Below the pieces are notes generated by a model. It searched no databases. It worked only from the letters and a program-made list of their open reading frames with translations, and was not told the DNA's origin. Below are positions 1-8,946 of a DNA stretch of 64,000 bases, one piece after another. Within the stretch, counting starts at the first letter, position 1. Each line of letters begins with the position of its first letter. This DNA is from Planctomycetota bacterium (lineage in GTDB: Bacteria > Planctomycetota > UBA8742 > UBA2392): contig JAOSKM010000001.1 of assembly GCA_027493625.1 (NCBI GenBank), positions 1,703,489-1,767,488 on the forward strand. The letters are read 5' to 3'. The translations under genes and the position numbers were made by a program.

Positions 1-127
1 GCTTGGCCTTCTCGACGGTGGTCACGATGCGCTCATGGTCGATCAGCGCCTGGATCATGTTCCGGCCCATGGCCTTGCGATGGGCCGGGCTGACACCGAG
101 TTTTCTTCCGCGATTGCGATGACGCAT
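1..127 (-). CDS. rplQ: 50S ribosomal protein L17 (bL17), N-terminal part
   Basis: Only the first 42 codons are in the window; the gene runs off the left edge. The visible protein starts [18 protein letters not shown] and continues to a segment ending TTVEKAK, the conserved L17 N-terminus. L17 sits near the peptide exit tunnel of the large subunit. It lies 21 bases downstream of rpoA, the standard end of the alpha operon. An AGGAG-type site (GGAGCAGAACA) lies just before the ATG at 127. Confidence 0.95.
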   Translation of the reverse strand, partial: MRHRNRGRKLGVSPAHRKAMGRNMIQALIDHERIVTTVEKAK

Positions 128-148
128 TGTTCTGCTCCTGGCCGGTTC

Positions 149-1201
149 CTACTCGGAAACCGCGCCGGCCATGCTGCCGTGTTCGACCCCGCCCTCGGAA
201 CCCATGCCGAAGTCGGTCAGGTCCATGCCGAAGTGCAGGCCCATGTCTTCAATCTTCTTCTTGATTTCCTTGAGCGTGGTCTTGCCCAGGTTGCGGATCT
301 CGAGCAGGTCGTCTTCGCTGCGCGAGACAAGGTCCGCGATGGTGTGGATGCGCTCGGCGCGCATGCAGTTGTTGGCGCGCACGTTCAGGTCCAGCTCCGT
401 GATGGGGCGCAGAAGCAGCTGCTTCAGGCGCTCCATTTCGTCGCTCTTGCGGCCGGCGTCGCCCACCTTGGCGCCCTCGGCCACGAGCTGGTCCTTGAGC
501 TCGTAGTACTGGACGAACGGGTTCAGGTGCTTGCGCATGATCTTGGCGCTTTCCACCAGGCAGAACTCCGGGTCCTTGGTGCCGTCGGTCCAGATCTCGA
601 GGATCAGACGGTCGTAGTTGGTCAGCTTGCCGACGCGGGTGTACTCGGTCTTGAAGCGCACGCGGGTGACCGGGCTGAAGTTGGCGTCCAGCCAGATCAG
701 GCCCAGCTCGCTGCTGCCCTGGCTGAGCTCCTCGGCGGTCTGGTAGCCGCGGCCGCGCTTGACGGTAACTTCCAGTTCGAAGGGCTGGGCCGCCGTGAGG
801 TGGCAGAGCACGAGCTCGGGGTTCATCACCTCGGCATCGGGGTCGGGCGTGAAGTCACCGGCGGTGATTTCACCCTTCTTGTTGACCTTCAGGTGCAGCA
901 CGCGCGGCTGGTCGGTGTTCAGCGCGACCTGCAGCTTCTTCACGGCCATCACGATGTGCGGCACGTCTTCCAGCACGCCCTTGGGGCTTTCGAACTCGTG
1001 GCTCACGCCCTTGATCTTCAGCGAAACGGGGGCAGTGCCCTCGAGGCTCGAAAGCAGAATACGCCGCAGGCTGTTGCCAATGGTGGTACCGAAACCGCGC
1101 TCGAACGGCTCGACCGTGAAACGGCCGAAGCTGTCGGTCTGGGTTTCTTTGTCGCAGATAAGTCGGTTCGGCAGCTCAAGCCCACGCCAGCGAATTCTCA
1201 T
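149..1201 (-). CDS. rpoA: DNA-directed RNA polymerase subunit alpha
   Basis: The alpha subunit dimerises to seed RNA polymerase assembly and contacts promoter UP elements and activators. The protein of about 350 residues has the N-terminal assembly domain (ERGFGTTIGNSLRRILLSS near residue 40), then a linker and a C-terminal helix-hairpin-helix domain (EIRNLGKTTLKEIKKK near residues 295-310). An in-frame start nine codons upstream exists. The ATG at 1201 is preferred because it gives the family N-terminus MRIRWRGLELP and has GGAG upstream. It lies between rpsK and rplQ. The usual rpsD is absent from the 107-base gap before it. Confidence 0.97.
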   Translation of the reverse strand: MRIRWRGLELPNRLICDKETQTDSFGRFTVEPFERGFGTTIGNSLRRILLSSLEGTAPVSLKIKGVSHEFESPKGVLEDVPHIVMAVKKLQVALNTDQPRVLHLKVNKKGEITAGDFTPDPDAEVMNPELVLCHLTAAQPFELEVTVKRGRGYQTAEELSQGSSELGLIWLDANFSPVTRVRFKTEYTRVGKLTNYDRLILEIWTDGTKDPEFCLVESAKIMRKHLNPFVQYYELKDQLVAEGAKVGDAGRKSDEMERLKQLLLRPITELDLNVRANNCMRAERIHTIADLVSRSEDDLLEIRNLGKTTLKEIKKKIEDMGLHFGMDLTDFGMGSEGGVEHGSMAGAVSE

Positions 1202-1308
1202 TCGACATCTCCTCGCTTCCCTGGCCAATCCGGGGTTCCCGGTGCGCCGCGCACCATCCGTTACCCGGTCAACGTCAACACGTCGTGCGGCGAAAACTTT
1301 TCATGCGC

Positions 1309-1728
1309 CTAGACGCGGCGCTTCTTCTTGGGGCGGCAGCCGTTGTGCGGCAGCGGCGTGACGTCCTCGATCGACTTGACGTCAATGCCGCGCTGCTGGA
1401 TGGCGCGCACCGCGCTCTCGCGACCGGCGCCGGGCCCCTGCACGCGCACTTCCACTTCGCGCACGCCCATCTTCTTGACCTTTTCGGCCACGTTTTCACC
1501 GGCGCGCTGCGCGGCGAACGGCGTGCCCTTGCGCGAGCCCTTGAAGCCCATGCTGCCGGCGCTGTCCCAGGCGAGGGTGTCGCCGTTCAGGTCGGTCATG
1601 GTCACGATGGTGTTGTTGAAGGTGCTCTTGACGTGAAGGATCGCGCGCGGAACGTTGCGCTTGACCTTCTTGACCTTGACCTTCTTTTCCTTCGCGCCCT
1701 TGCCGGACGCCGCAGCCTGCTTGGCCAT
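1309..1728 (-). CDS. rpsK: 30S ribosomal protein S11 (uS11)
   Basis: S11 forms part of the mRNA exit platform of the small subunit. The 139-residue product carries family signatures [25 protein letters not shown] and the C-terminal [14 protein letters not shown] Lys/Ala-rich N-terminal tail of about 25 residues precedes the core. It lies 102 bases downstream of rpsM in the alpha operon. Confidence 0.98.
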   Translation of the reverse strand: MAKQAAASGKGAKEKKVKVKKVKRNVPRAILHVKSTFNNTIVTMTDLNGDTLAWDSAGSMGFKGSRKGTPFAAQRAGENVAEKVKKMGVREVEVRVQGPGAGRESAVRAIQQRGIDVKSIEDVTPLPHNGCRPKKKRRV

Positions 1729-1830
1729 CTCTCAATCCTCCGCGGGCTCAACCCCGCCTTCGGCAGGTACCCCGCAATGTTCACGCCGCCAGCCCGACAC
1801 CCGAGCAGGGCAGCGCCTGGAAACATCCCG

Positions 1831-2208
1831 TTACTTGGCGACCTTCTTCTTGCCCGCGATGGTCTTGCGCGGTCCCTTGCGGGTACGCGCGTTGGTGCGC
1901 GTGCGCTGGCCGCGAACCGGCAGGCCGGCGCGGTGGCGCAGGCCGCGGAAACACTTGATGTCACGCAGGCGGTTCACGTTCTGCGTGCGCTGGCGGCGCA
2001 GGTTACCCTCCACCACGTAGTTCTTCTCGACGTACGCGGCGATGCGGGCCAGTTCTTCGTCGGTCAGCGTGTGCGCCTTGCGGGCCGCATCGAGACTGAG
2101 ACCTTCACAGATCTGGCGGGCGACGGAGCGCCCGATCCCGAAGATGTAGGTGAATGCGTAGGGCAACTGCTTGTTGCCCGGAATGTCGACACCCAGAAGA
2201 CGCGGCAT
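1831..2208 (-). CDS. rpsM: 30S ribosomal protein S13 (uS13)
   Basis: S13 lies in the head of the small subunit, contacts the P-site tRNA and bridges to the large subunit. The 125-residue product begins MPRLLGVDIPGNKQLPYAFT and ends in the basic tail RTKGPRKTIAGKKK-like segment (GPRKTIAGKKKVAK), with the RGLRHRAGLPVRGQRT signature near residue 90. It follows rpmJ by 56 bases, the normal alpha-operon order. Confidence 0.98.
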   Translation of the reverse strand: MPRLLGVDIPGNKQLPYAFTYIFGIGRSVARQICEGLSLDAARKAHTLTDEELARIAAYVEKNYVVEGNLRRQRTQNVNRLRDIKCFRGLRHRAGLPVRGQRTRTNARTRKGPRKTIAGKKKVAK

Positions 2209-2264
2209 TTTCTCTTCACTCCTGTTGGGCTCAACGCCGTTCGGCTACCCCAACCTTGCCAAAG

Positions 2265-2381
2265 CTAGCCCTGACGCTGCTTGTGGCGCGGATTCTTGCT
2301 GCAGATCACGCGCACGACGCCCTTGCGCCGTATGATCTTGCAACCCTCACAGATGCGTTTGACGGAGGCCTTGACCTTCAT
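2265..2381 (-). CDS. rpmJ: 50S ribosomal protein L36 (bL36), 38 residues
   Basis: This small gene starts at ATG 2381 ([15 protein letters not shown]) and ends [10 protein letters not shown] before a TAG. The pattern CxxC followed by C and H (CEGCK, then ICSKNPRHK) is the zinc-binding C+ form of L36, which stabilises the 23S core near the peptidyl transferase region. It lies between infA and rpsM, its usual place. Confidence 0.95.
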   Translation of the reverse strand: MKVKASVKRICEGCKIIRRKGVVRVICSKNPRHKQRQG

Positions 2382-2407
2382 CGCTCAGTTCCTTCTTACA
2401 GCACGAC

Positions 2408-2623
2408 CTAGTTGCGGTAGACGATGCGTCCCTTCTCGAGGTCGTACGGGCTCAACTCCACAATCACTTTGTCCCGCGGGAGGATTCGAATGTAGTGCTT
2501 GCGCATCTTGCCGGAGATGGTGCACAGCACCTTCTCACCGTTTTCGAGCTCGACCCGGAACATGGCGTTTGGCAACGACTCCACCACCGTCCCATCGACT
2601 CGAATGGCATCATCCTTCGACAT
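2408..2623 (-). CDS. infA: Translation initiation factor IF-1
   Basis: IF-1 occupies the ribosomal A site during initiation. The 71-residue OB-fold protein reads [20 protein letters not shown] and later [16 protein letters not shown], the family core. An upstream in-frame ATG at 2668 would add 15 residues absent from the family, so ATG 2623 is chosen. The gene is 26 bases upstream of rpmJ. The 177-base gap back to adk shows no gene. Confidence 0.97.
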   Translation of the reverse strand: MSKDDAIRVDGTVVESLPNAMFRVELENGEKVLCTISGKMRKHYIRILPRDKVIVELSPYDLEKGRIVYRN

Positions 2624-2800
2624 AACCCTCCGAACGGTCCTCCCGCTTGGTGGAAGTTCTTTACCCACCCAGAGTTACGATCACGGCTCAATCCCGGATA
2701 CGCAACCCCCCAATTTCAGGGCGCGGCACGGTAGCATGGCACCCAACTCTTCGCAAGCGCCTGAAGCAAAAATCCGGTGTTTTTGCTTGACGCTTGCGCC

Positions 2801-3463
2801 CTAGGCTTTCAACCCCTCGACATACCCCTTCAACGCCGCGTAAATCTCGTCAACCCCGCCCGCCGCGTCGAATTCCTTCAGCAGCCCCTTCTTGCGGTAA
2901 TGCGGGACCAGCGGCCCGGTCTGCTCGTCGTACACCTTCAGCCGCTCCGTTACCTTTTCCGCCGCGTCGTCCACGCGCTGGTAGGTCTCACCACCGCAGG
3001 CGTCGCACTTGCCTTCCACCTTCGTCGGCGCAAAGCGGGTGTGGCTCATGGCCCCGCAGGCGCGGCAGGTGCGCCGGCCGCTGATTCGCTCCACGATCGT
3101 TTCGCGCGAGGCGTCGAAATACAGCGCGGCCGCGATCTTTTCGCCCCGCCCACTGAGCGCTTTTTCGAGGGCAACGTCCTGGTTCACGGTGCGGGGGAAA
3201 CCGTCGAGGATGAAGCCCTTGGCGCAGTCCGGGTTCGCGATACGGTCAATGACCAGGTCCACCACCAGCTCGTCCGGCACCAGGCGGCCTTCGTTCATGT
3301 AGACCTTGGCCTTCTGGCCGAGCGGCGTCTCGCGCTTCAGGTGGTCGCGGAACAGGTCGCCGGTGCTGATGTGCGGCAGGCCAAGGTCCTTGGCCAGGCG
3401 CGCGGCCTGGGTGCCCTTGCCCACGCCGGGCGGGCCGAGGAACACGAGTATCAGCTTGCTCAT
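2801..3463 (-). CDS. adk: Adenylate kinase, zinc-LID type
   Basis: Catalyses ATP + AMP to 2 ADP in the cytoplasm. The 220-residue protein has the P-loop GPPGVGKGTQ near residue 10, the AMP-binding TGDLFR and DGFPRT motifs, and a LID domain with two Cys pairs (CRACG and CDACGG, around residues 125-150) typical of zinc-stabilised long-form kinases. ATG 3463 gives MSKLILVFLG; ATG 3469 two codons upstream is equally possible. It follows secY as in many spc operons, with map absent. Confidence 0.96.
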   Translation of the reverse strand: MSKLILVFLGPPGVGKGTQAARLAKDLGLPHISTGDLFRDHLKRETPLGQKAKVYMNEGRLVPDELVVDLVIDRIANPDCAKGFILDGFPRTVNQDVALEKALSGRGEKIAAALYFDASRETIVERISGRRTCRACGAMSHTRFAPTKVEGKCDACGGETYQRVDDAAEKVTERLKVYDEQTGPLVPHYRKKGLLKEFDAAGGVDEIYAALKGYVEGLKA

Positions 3464-3550
3464 GGTCATCCGGGTTCAGAAACCAGGGAAACAAAAGAGG
3501 CCGGACCCGGTCAATTCCCTGACCATTGAGTGCCGGCCTCAGAAATCCTT

Positions 3551-4972
3551 CTAACGCTTGCGCTGGCCCACCATGCCGGTGTAGCCCTCGTAGTTGCGCT
3601 GGATCAGGGCGACCTCGATCTTCTGCACCAGGTCAAGCGCGACGTGAACGACGATCAGCAGGCTGGTGCCGCCCATCACGCGGAAGAACATGCGGTTGGA
3701 ATTCAGCGCCTCGGAGTCGCCAAAGATGAACACCATCGCCTCCGGCAGCATGCTGGGAACGATAGCCACCAGGCACAGGAAGGTGGCACCCGCCAGTGTC
3801 ATGCGGCGCAGGATATCGGACAGGTAGGTAACCGTGTCCTTGCCCGGCCTGACACCCGGGATGAAGGCGCCCCAGTCTTTGAAGTTCTTTGCCAGCTCGA
3901 TGGGGTTGAACTGCAGCTGCACCCAGAAATAGGTAAAGAAGAAGATCATCACGCAGTACAGGATGGTCCAGGTGAATCCGTAACCGCCGAAGGCCGAGTT
4001 CAGGTCCGACAGCAGGGCCGCCCAGAAGCCGCCGCCTTCCGTCACGCCCTGCAGGCTGCCGAACAGAATGGTCGGCAGGGTCATCAGCGCCGAAGCGAAG
4101 ATGATGGGGATGACGCCGGCCTGGTCCACTCGCAGCGGGAAGGTCTGGCGCTGGCCGCCGACCACCTGCGCGCCGCGGACGTGCTTGGCGTGCTGGATCA
4201 CGATTTCGCGGCGTCCCAGTGTGATCATGGTGATTCCGAAGGTGATGGCAAAGAACATCACCAGCAGGGTCACCAGGCTCAGGAAGGCGTCCAGTGAAAC
4301 CTCGGGCGCCACGGTGCTGTCCAGCATGGGCTGCAGGAAGCCGAGCATGGCGTTGGGAATCGAGGCGATGATGCCGGCCATGATCAACAGGCTGACGCCG
4401 TTACCGATGCCGTTTTCCGTGATCTGGTCGCCCAGCCAGATCAGGAAGTAGGCACCTGCGGTCATGGTCAACACGGCCACGGCGGTAAAGGTGGTGAGGT
4501 CCCACACCACAGCCGAGGCAAGATCCGCCTGGCCGGTGAGCAACTGGATGGTGAAGAAGGACTGCACGATGCAGATGGGCATCGTGGCGATACGGGCATA
4601 GAGGCGGATCTTGCGCTGACCGCTCTGGCCCTCCTTCTGGATTTCCTCGAGCTTGGGCACCACCTTGGTCAGCAGCTGGAAAATGATCTCCGCGCTGATG
4701 TAGGGCATGATGCCGAGGCTGAAGATGGTGAAGTCGGTCAGGCCGCCGGCGGAGAGGGCGTTGTAGATGCCCAGGAAGCTGTAGACCCAGGTGCTTGAGG
4801 TCTGCTCGGCGAAGGACTTGGCGAACTCCAGGTTGTCGATCCCGGGGACCGGGATGGTGCTGCCCAGGCGGTAGACCGCCAGGATCAGCAGCGTGAAAAG
4901 GGCCTTCTTGCGCAGCTCAGGAACCCGGAACAGGTTCAGGAAAAGCTCGGATGGCCCAGCTGTCTGCGACAT
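3551..4972 (-). CDS. secY: Protein translocase subunit SecY
   Basis: SecY is the channel of the SecYEG translocon in the inner membrane. The 473-residue protein has about ten hydrophobic segments, the plug-region text GIMPYISAEIIFQLL, and the loop IPGVRPGKDTVTYL characteristic of SecY. It is the last spc-operon gene before adk and lies 79 bases after rplO. Its partner secE is in this window at 31490-32014; secG is not seen. Confidence 0.97.
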   Translation of the reverse strand: MSQTAGPSELFLNLFRVPELRKKALFTLLILAVYRLGSTIPVPGIDNLEFAKSFAEQTSSTWVYSFLGIYNALSAGGLTDFTIFSLGIMPYISAEIIFQLLTKVVPKLEEIQKEGQSGQRKIRLYARIATMPICIVQSFFTIQLLTGQADLASAVVWDLTTFTAVAVLTMTAGAYFLIWLGDQITENGIGNGVSLLIMAGIIASIPNAMLGFLQPMLDSTVAPEVSLDAFLSLVTLLVMFFAITFGITMITLGRREIVIQHAKHVRGAQVVGGQRQTFPLRVDQAGVIPIIFASALMTLPTILFGSLQGVTEGGGFWAALLSDLNSAFGGYGFTWTILYCVMIFFFTYFWVQLQFNPIELAKNFKDWGAFIPGVRPGKDTVTYLSDILRRMTLAGATFLCLVAIVPSMLPEAMVFIFGDSEALNSNRMFFRVMGGTSLLIVVHVALDLVQKIEVALIQRNYEGYTGMVGQRKR

Positions 4973-5051
4973 CGTTACCTCAGTTGTCCGTGCCCCTGTG
5001 CAGGGGCCCGGCTGAATTCATGCCGGAAATTACACACCGTCCGCGCGTGCG

Positions 5052-5513
5052 CTAGCCCTGTTTTATTTCCGCGATCACTTCGCACTTGCCGCCTTTGGAC
5101 TCGATCTTCTGGCGGGCAGACTTGCTGAAGCGATGGGCGCGCACGGTCAGCTTCTTCTCGAGTTCGCCGTCGCCCAGCACCTTGATGCCGTCGGCCAGCT
5201 TGTTGACCAGGCCGGCCTTCAGGAATTCCTCGGGGCCCACGCTGGCGCCGTCCTCGAACTCGTTCAGGCTGCGCACGTTCAGCACCACGATGTCCTTGCT
5301 GAAACGGTTGCTGAAGCCCACCTTCGGCAGGCGACGCACCAGCGGCATCTGGCCGCCTTCAAAGTACCACTTGTGCGCAAAGCCGGTGCGCGCCGAGGCG
5401 CCCTTGCCGCCGCGACCGGCCGTGAGGCCCTTGCCGCTGCCGGGGCCGCGGCCCTTGCGGACCATGGGCTTTTTGCGTGTGTTGCCCTTGCGCTTGATTT
5501 CGCTGAATTCCAT
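5052..5513 (-). CDS. rplO: 50S ribosomal protein L15 (uL15)
   Basis: L15 is a late-assembling large-subunit protein. The 153-residue product has the glycine/lysine-rich N-terminal extension (RKGRGPGSGKGLTAGRGGKG) that threads into 23S rRNA and the C-terminal motif HRFSKSARQKIESKGG. It follows rpsE directly; rpmD (L30), normally between them, is not present in the 57-base gap. Confidence 0.97.
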   Translation of the reverse strand: MEFSEIKRKGNTRKKPMVRKGRGPGSGKGLTAGRGGKGASARTGFAHKWYFEGGQMPLVRRLPKVGFSNRFSKDIVVLNVRSLNEFEDGASVGPEEFLKAGLVNKLADGIKVLGDGELEKKLTVRAHRFSKSARQKIESKGGKCEVIAEIKQG

Positions 5514-5570
5514 CTTTCGCTCCGTCGGCCCCTGGCCGCGTCACTCGGCTTTCGCCTGTCGGTTGCGGCT

Positions 5571-6288
5571 CTAGGCTTCGGCGCCGCTGTCGTTGTCATT
5601 TCCTTCGGGCTCGGTCTCGGCACCGGTGTCGGCTTCCGCCTCCGGCTTGCCCCTTCCCTTGCCCTTGCCGCGGGGTCCGCGGTCACCACGTTCGCCGCCC
5701 TTGCCCTTGCCCTTGCGGGTGTCCTTGCGGCCCTTGCGGCTTTCCTCGTCCAGGCCGACCGGCTCGAGCTTGGGGCCCTCGCGGTCCGCGTGGACCGGCA
5801 AGCCTCGCAGCTCAAAGACTTCGCGCTTGGAAAGCAGCTGGTCGAGCCCGTCAAGCGTCGCCTTCACGACGTTCAGCGGGTTGCGGCTGCCGTACACCTT
5901 GGTCAGGATGTTGCGCACGCCCAGTTCCTCAACCACCGCGCGCACGCTGGCGCCGGCCTTGATGCCGGTACCGGGTGCGGCGGGGGCGCAGCAGCACGCG
6001 CGAGCTGCGGTACTTGCCCGTCACCGCGTGCGGGATGGTGTCGCCGCGCAACGGGTAGCGCACCAGGTTCTTGCGCGCGTCGCGCACAGCCTTCTCGATG
6101 CTGGTAGGCACTTCACGCGCCTTGCCCTGCCCGTAACCCACGACGCCCTTGCGGTCGCCGACGATCACCAGCGCCGCAAAGCTGAAGCGACGTCCGCCCT
6201 TCACCACCGCCGAAGTGCGGTTGACGCGCACGACCTTTTCCTCGCCGAGTTCCAGGTCCCGTGCCGAAATCCGATGGCCCATGCTCAA
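5571..6288 (-). CDS. rpsE: 30S ribosomal protein S5 (uS5), broken by a one-base frameshift
   Basis: S5 helps maintain translational accuracy at the mRNA entry site. The N-terminal half (from [16 protein letters not shown], through [20 protein letters not shown]) is in one frame and the C-terminal half ([20 protein letters not shown] onward) in another. The switch coincides with the G run at 5982-5986; removing one G restores SRVLLRPAAPGTG. Repaired length is about 238 residues against roughly 165 usual. The extra is a basic-then-acidic low-complexity tail rich in GKGKG and ending in Glu/Asp. An essential single-copy gene is unlikely to be truly broken, so a sequence error is the best explanation. 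Confidence 0.92.
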
Positions 6289-6331
6289 TCCTGTTTGCTA
6301 ATCCCAACGGCCGCTCAGGCGGCCAGGTTTC

Positions 6332-6694
6332 TTAAAACTCCAGTCCTGCCTCGCGGGCCGCATCGGCCAGCGCCTTGACGCGGCCGTGATAGCGGAACTG
6401 CCCGCGGTCAAAGGCCACCTGCTTGATGCCCTTGGCAAGCGCCAGTTCGGCGATCTTCTTGCCGATGGTCCTGGCGCCCTCAATGTTGCCCGAGTTCTTG
6501 TCGGCGTTGCTCTTGCCGACGGTGGTGGCGCTGCACAGCGTCTGACGGGTCTTGTCGTCGATGATCTGCACCGAGATGTGCTTGATCGAGCGGTTCACCG
6601 ACAGGCGCGGGCGCGTGCCGGCCGCACGGATGCGGTTGCGTGTGCTGAACGCGCGGCGCCTGACGCGGTTGAATTTGCTTTTATGAGCCTTCAT
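6332..6694 (-). CDS. rplR: 50S ribosomal protein L18 (uL18)
   Basis: L18 binds 5S rRNA in the central protuberance. The 120-residue protein has the basic N-terminus (KFNRVRRRAFSTRNRIR), the RPRLSVNRSIKHISVQIIDD core and the C-terminal VAFDRGQFRYHGRVKALADA signature. It lies between rplF and rpsE in standard spc order. Confidence 0.97.
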   Translation of the reverse strand: MKAHKSKFNRVRRRAFSTRNRIRAAGTRPRLSVNRSIKHISVQIIDDKTRQTLCSATTVGKSNADKNSGNIEGARTIGKKIAELALAKGIKQVAFDRGQFRYHGRVKALADAAREAGLEF

Positions 6695-6737
6695 CTGTTT
6701 GCCTCATGCGGCGACCCGGGGCCGCCCGTCCGTTGCC

Positions 6738-7286
6738 TTACTTGCCGCCGCCCACGAAGGACTTGCCGGCCTTGCGCACGATGCGCTCGCCCTCGTAACG
6801 CACGCCCTTGCCCTTGTACGGCTCGGGCTTGCGGGCGGCGCGGATCTGCGCTGCGAATTCGCCGACCGCCTGCTTGTCGATGCCTGTGACCTCGATGCGC
6901 TGCGGGTTGGGAATCGCCACGTTGACGCCGGCGGGCGGTTCCATGTCGACGGTGTGGCAGAAACCGAGCTGCAGAACCAGCTTCTTGCCCTGCATCTTGC
7001 CCTGCCAACCCACGCCCACGATGTCGAGGTTGCGCTGGTAGCCCTTGGTCACGCCCACGATCATGTTGGAGATCAGCGCGCGGGTGGTGCCGTGCAGCGC
7101 CTTGGCCAGCTTGCTTTCATTGCGCCGACCGACGTTGACGGTGTTGCCCTCGACGGCCACGGTGATCTCGGGGCGGAAGGTCACTTCCAGCGAGCCCTTG
7201 GAGCCCTGGACCGCGACCTGATTGCCCTTCACCTCGACCTTGACGCCGGAGGGGATTTCAATTGGTTGTTTGCCGACTCGTGACAT
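6738..7286 (-). CDS. rplF: 50S ribosomal protein L6 (uL6)
   Basis: L6 sits near the factor-binding centre of the large subunit. The 182-residue protein begins MSRVGKQPIEIPSGVKVEVK and ends with the conserved EPYKGKGVRYEGERIVRKAG. An in-frame start 23 codons upstream overlaps rpsH and lacks family similarity, so ATG 7286 is used. It lies between rpsH and rplR. Confidence 0.97.
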   Translation of the reverse strand: MSRVGKQPIEIPSGVKVEVKGNQVAVQGSKGSLEVTFRPEITVAVEGNTVNVGRRNESKLAKALHGTTRALISNMIVGVTKGYQRNLDIVGVGWQGKMQGKKLVLQLGFCHTVDMEPPAGVNVAIPNPQRIEVTGIDKQAVGEFAAQIRAARKPEPYKGKGVRYEGERIVRKAGKSFVGGGK

Positions 7287-7306
7287 CGTTCTGTCCGTCC
7301 TGGGCC

Positions 7307-7705
7307 TTAGCCCACCTTGCAGAGCACTTCGCCGCCGACACGCTGCTTGCGGCATTCGCGGTCGCTGAGCACGCCCTTGCTGGTTGAGAGAATGCAGATG
7401 CCCATGCCGCCGCGCACGCGCGGGATGCTTCCCGCCTCGGAGTACACCCGGCGACCGGGTTTGCTGACGCGGTCGATGTTATGGATCACATGCTCGCCGT
7501 CCGGGCCGTAGCGCAGCTCAAGCACCAGCCTGCGCATGTGGCCGTCACCGTCGACGCGCACCGCGTTCACGTAGCCCTCGCGCCGCAGCACGTTGGCCAG
7601 TTCATTCTTCAGTTTCGAGTACGGGATGCTCACCTCAGGGTTTCCGTTGCGGGTCGCATTGCGGATCCGAGTCAGCATGTCCGAAATTGGGTCGTTCATC
7701 GACAT
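7307..7705 (-). CDS. rpsH: 30S ribosomal protein S8 (uS8)
   Basis: S8 binds central-domain 16S rRNA and in many bacteria represses spc-operon translation. The 132-residue protein reads NDPISDMLTRIRNATRNG near the start and GGMGICILSTSKGVLSDREC near the end, the standard S8 signatures. The start may be either Met of MSMND. It is 40 bases downstream of the S14 gene. Confidence 0.97.
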   Translation of the reverse strand: MSMNDPISDMLTRIRNATRNGNPEVSIPYSKLKNELANVLRREGYVNAVRVDGDGHMRRLVLELRYGPDGEHVIHNIDRVSKPGRRVYSEAGSIPRVRGGMGICILSTSKGVLSDRECRKQRVGGEVLCKVG

Positions 7706-7745
7706 CTGGTACTACTCCAGTGGGTCGAACCTATGGTTAATTCCT

Positions 7746-7931
7746 CTACCAGCTCGCCTTGCGCATGCCCGGGATCTCTCCCTTGCTCGCAAGTTCACGC
7801 AGGCAGCAACGGCAGATCTGCAGCTTGCGGTACACCGCACGCGGGCGACCGCAGATCTGACAACGGTTGCGGTGCCGGGTGCTGAACTTTGGCGGCCGCT
7901 TCGACTTCTCTACTAGACACGTTCTTGACAC
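7746..7931 (-). CDS. rpsZ: 30S ribosomal protein S14 type Z (uS14, zinc form)
   Basis: S14 lies in the small-subunit head. The 61-residue length and two Cys pairs (CQIC and CRCC, about residues 24 and 40) mark the short zinc-binding form rather than the ~100-residue Cys-free form. The centre reads [17 protein letters not shown], and the end [11 protein letters not shown] is typical. It lies between rplE and rpsH. Confidence 0.96.
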   Translation of the reverse strand: MSRTCLVEKSKRPPKFSTRHRNRCQICGRPRAVYRKLQICRCCLRELASKGEIPGMRKASW

Positions 7932-7967
7932 AGGTTATCTCCGGTCCGACTTCGTTGTTTCCGCCGC

Positions 7968-8546
7968 CTAGGCCGCCGCGCCCTTCTTCGGCGCGACTTT
8001 CTTCAGCGGCATGCCCAGCCCCAGCAGCAGCTCGCGCGAGTGATCGTCGTTGCCGCCGCTGATGGTGAAGGCGATGTTCATTCCCTGCACTTCTTTCACC
8101 TTGTCGAGGTCGATGTCAGGGAAGATCGACTGCTCGTTGAGGCCCATGTTGTAGTTGCCGCGGCGGTCAAAACCCTTGGCGCTCAGGCCCTGGAAGTCGC
8201 GGATGCGGGGCACCGCCACGCTGATCAGCTTCTCCAGGAACAGCCACATGCGGTCGCCGCGCAGCGTCACCTTGGCGCCCACGGTGTCGCCTTCGCGCAG
8301 CTTCCAGGTCGCGGCGGCCGTCTTGGCGCGGCAGATCAGCGCCTTCTGGCCCGCGATCAGGCTGAGCTCGGAGGTCAGGGACTCGGCCATGCCCTTGTTC
8401 TTGGAGGCCTTGCCGAATCCCATGTTCAGGGTGATCTTCTTCAGCTGCGGTACCGCCATGATGTTCTCGATGGCGAACTTTTCGCGCAGCATCGGGACCA
8501 CTTCCTCGCGGTACTTCTTCTTCAGCCTGGGCTCTGTCTTGCTCAT
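7968..8546 (-). CDS. rplE: 50S ribosomal protein L5 (uL5)
   Basis: L5 binds 5S rRNA and contacts P-site tRNA and S13. The 192-residue protein has IENIMAVPQLKKITLNMGFG, RDFQGLSAKGFDRRGNYNMG and the end text GMPLKKVAPKKG. Length is normal (about 180) with a short Lys-rich tail. It lies between rplX and the S14 gene. Confidence 0.97.
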   Translation of the reverse strand: MSKTEPRLKKKYREEVVPMLREKFAIENIMAVPQLKKITLNMGFGKASKNKGMAESLTSELSLIAGQKALICRAKTAAATWKLREGDTVGAKVTLRGDRMWLFLEKLISVAVPRIRDFQGLSAKGFDRRGNYNMGLNEQSIFPDIDLDKVKEVQGMNIAFTISGGNDDHSRELLLGLGMPLKKVAPKKGAAA

Positions 8547-8608
8547 GACCTTCTCGCCTTGTTCCGTTGTCGCTTCTCGCGACCTCCCTGCCTTGCGGCC
8601 GGGCTCGT

Positions 8609-8944
8609 TTAGTCGTCAATCACCGTTTTGGTGCTCTTGAAGTAGCGCACCCGCTTGCCGTTCTCGCGCTTGAAGTGCACGCGCTCGGCCTTGCCCGCCT
8701 TGGCGTTCCACACCATCACGTTGGCAACGGGGATCGGCGCCTCGCGCTGCACGCGGCCGCCCTGCGGGTTGGCCTCGGACTTGCGCAGGTGCTTCCAGAC
8801 CATGTTCTTGCCCTCAACGATCACGCGTTGCGAGCGACGGTCGACGCGCAGCACCTTGCCGCTGGGCTGGGCGCGGTCTTCCGCGGTCTGGGGGCGATCC
8901 TTGCCCTTGATGATCTGTACTTCGTCTCCGACTTTTACCTGCAT
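8609..8944 (-). CDS. rplX: 50S ribosomal protein L24 (uL24)
   Basis: L24 initiates large-subunit assembly and has a KOW motif. The 111-residue protein starts MQVKVGDEVQIIKGKDR and contains VIVEGKNMVWKHLRKSEANP, the L24 pattern. The stop of rplN is two bases before its ATG, so the two are closely coupled. Confidence 0.97.
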   Translation of the reverse strand: MQVKVGDEVQIIKGKDRPQTAEDRAQPSGKVLRVDRRSQRVIVEGKNMVWKHLRKSEANPQGGRVQREAPIPVANVMVWNAKAGKAERVHFKRENGKRVRYFKSTKTVIDD

Positions 8945-8946
8945 GG

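Noticed and set aside
5982..5986. Programmed frameshift in rpsE
   Set aside because: No slippery heptamer or downstream structure of the known kind, and similar one-base shifts occur in many unrelated genes here.
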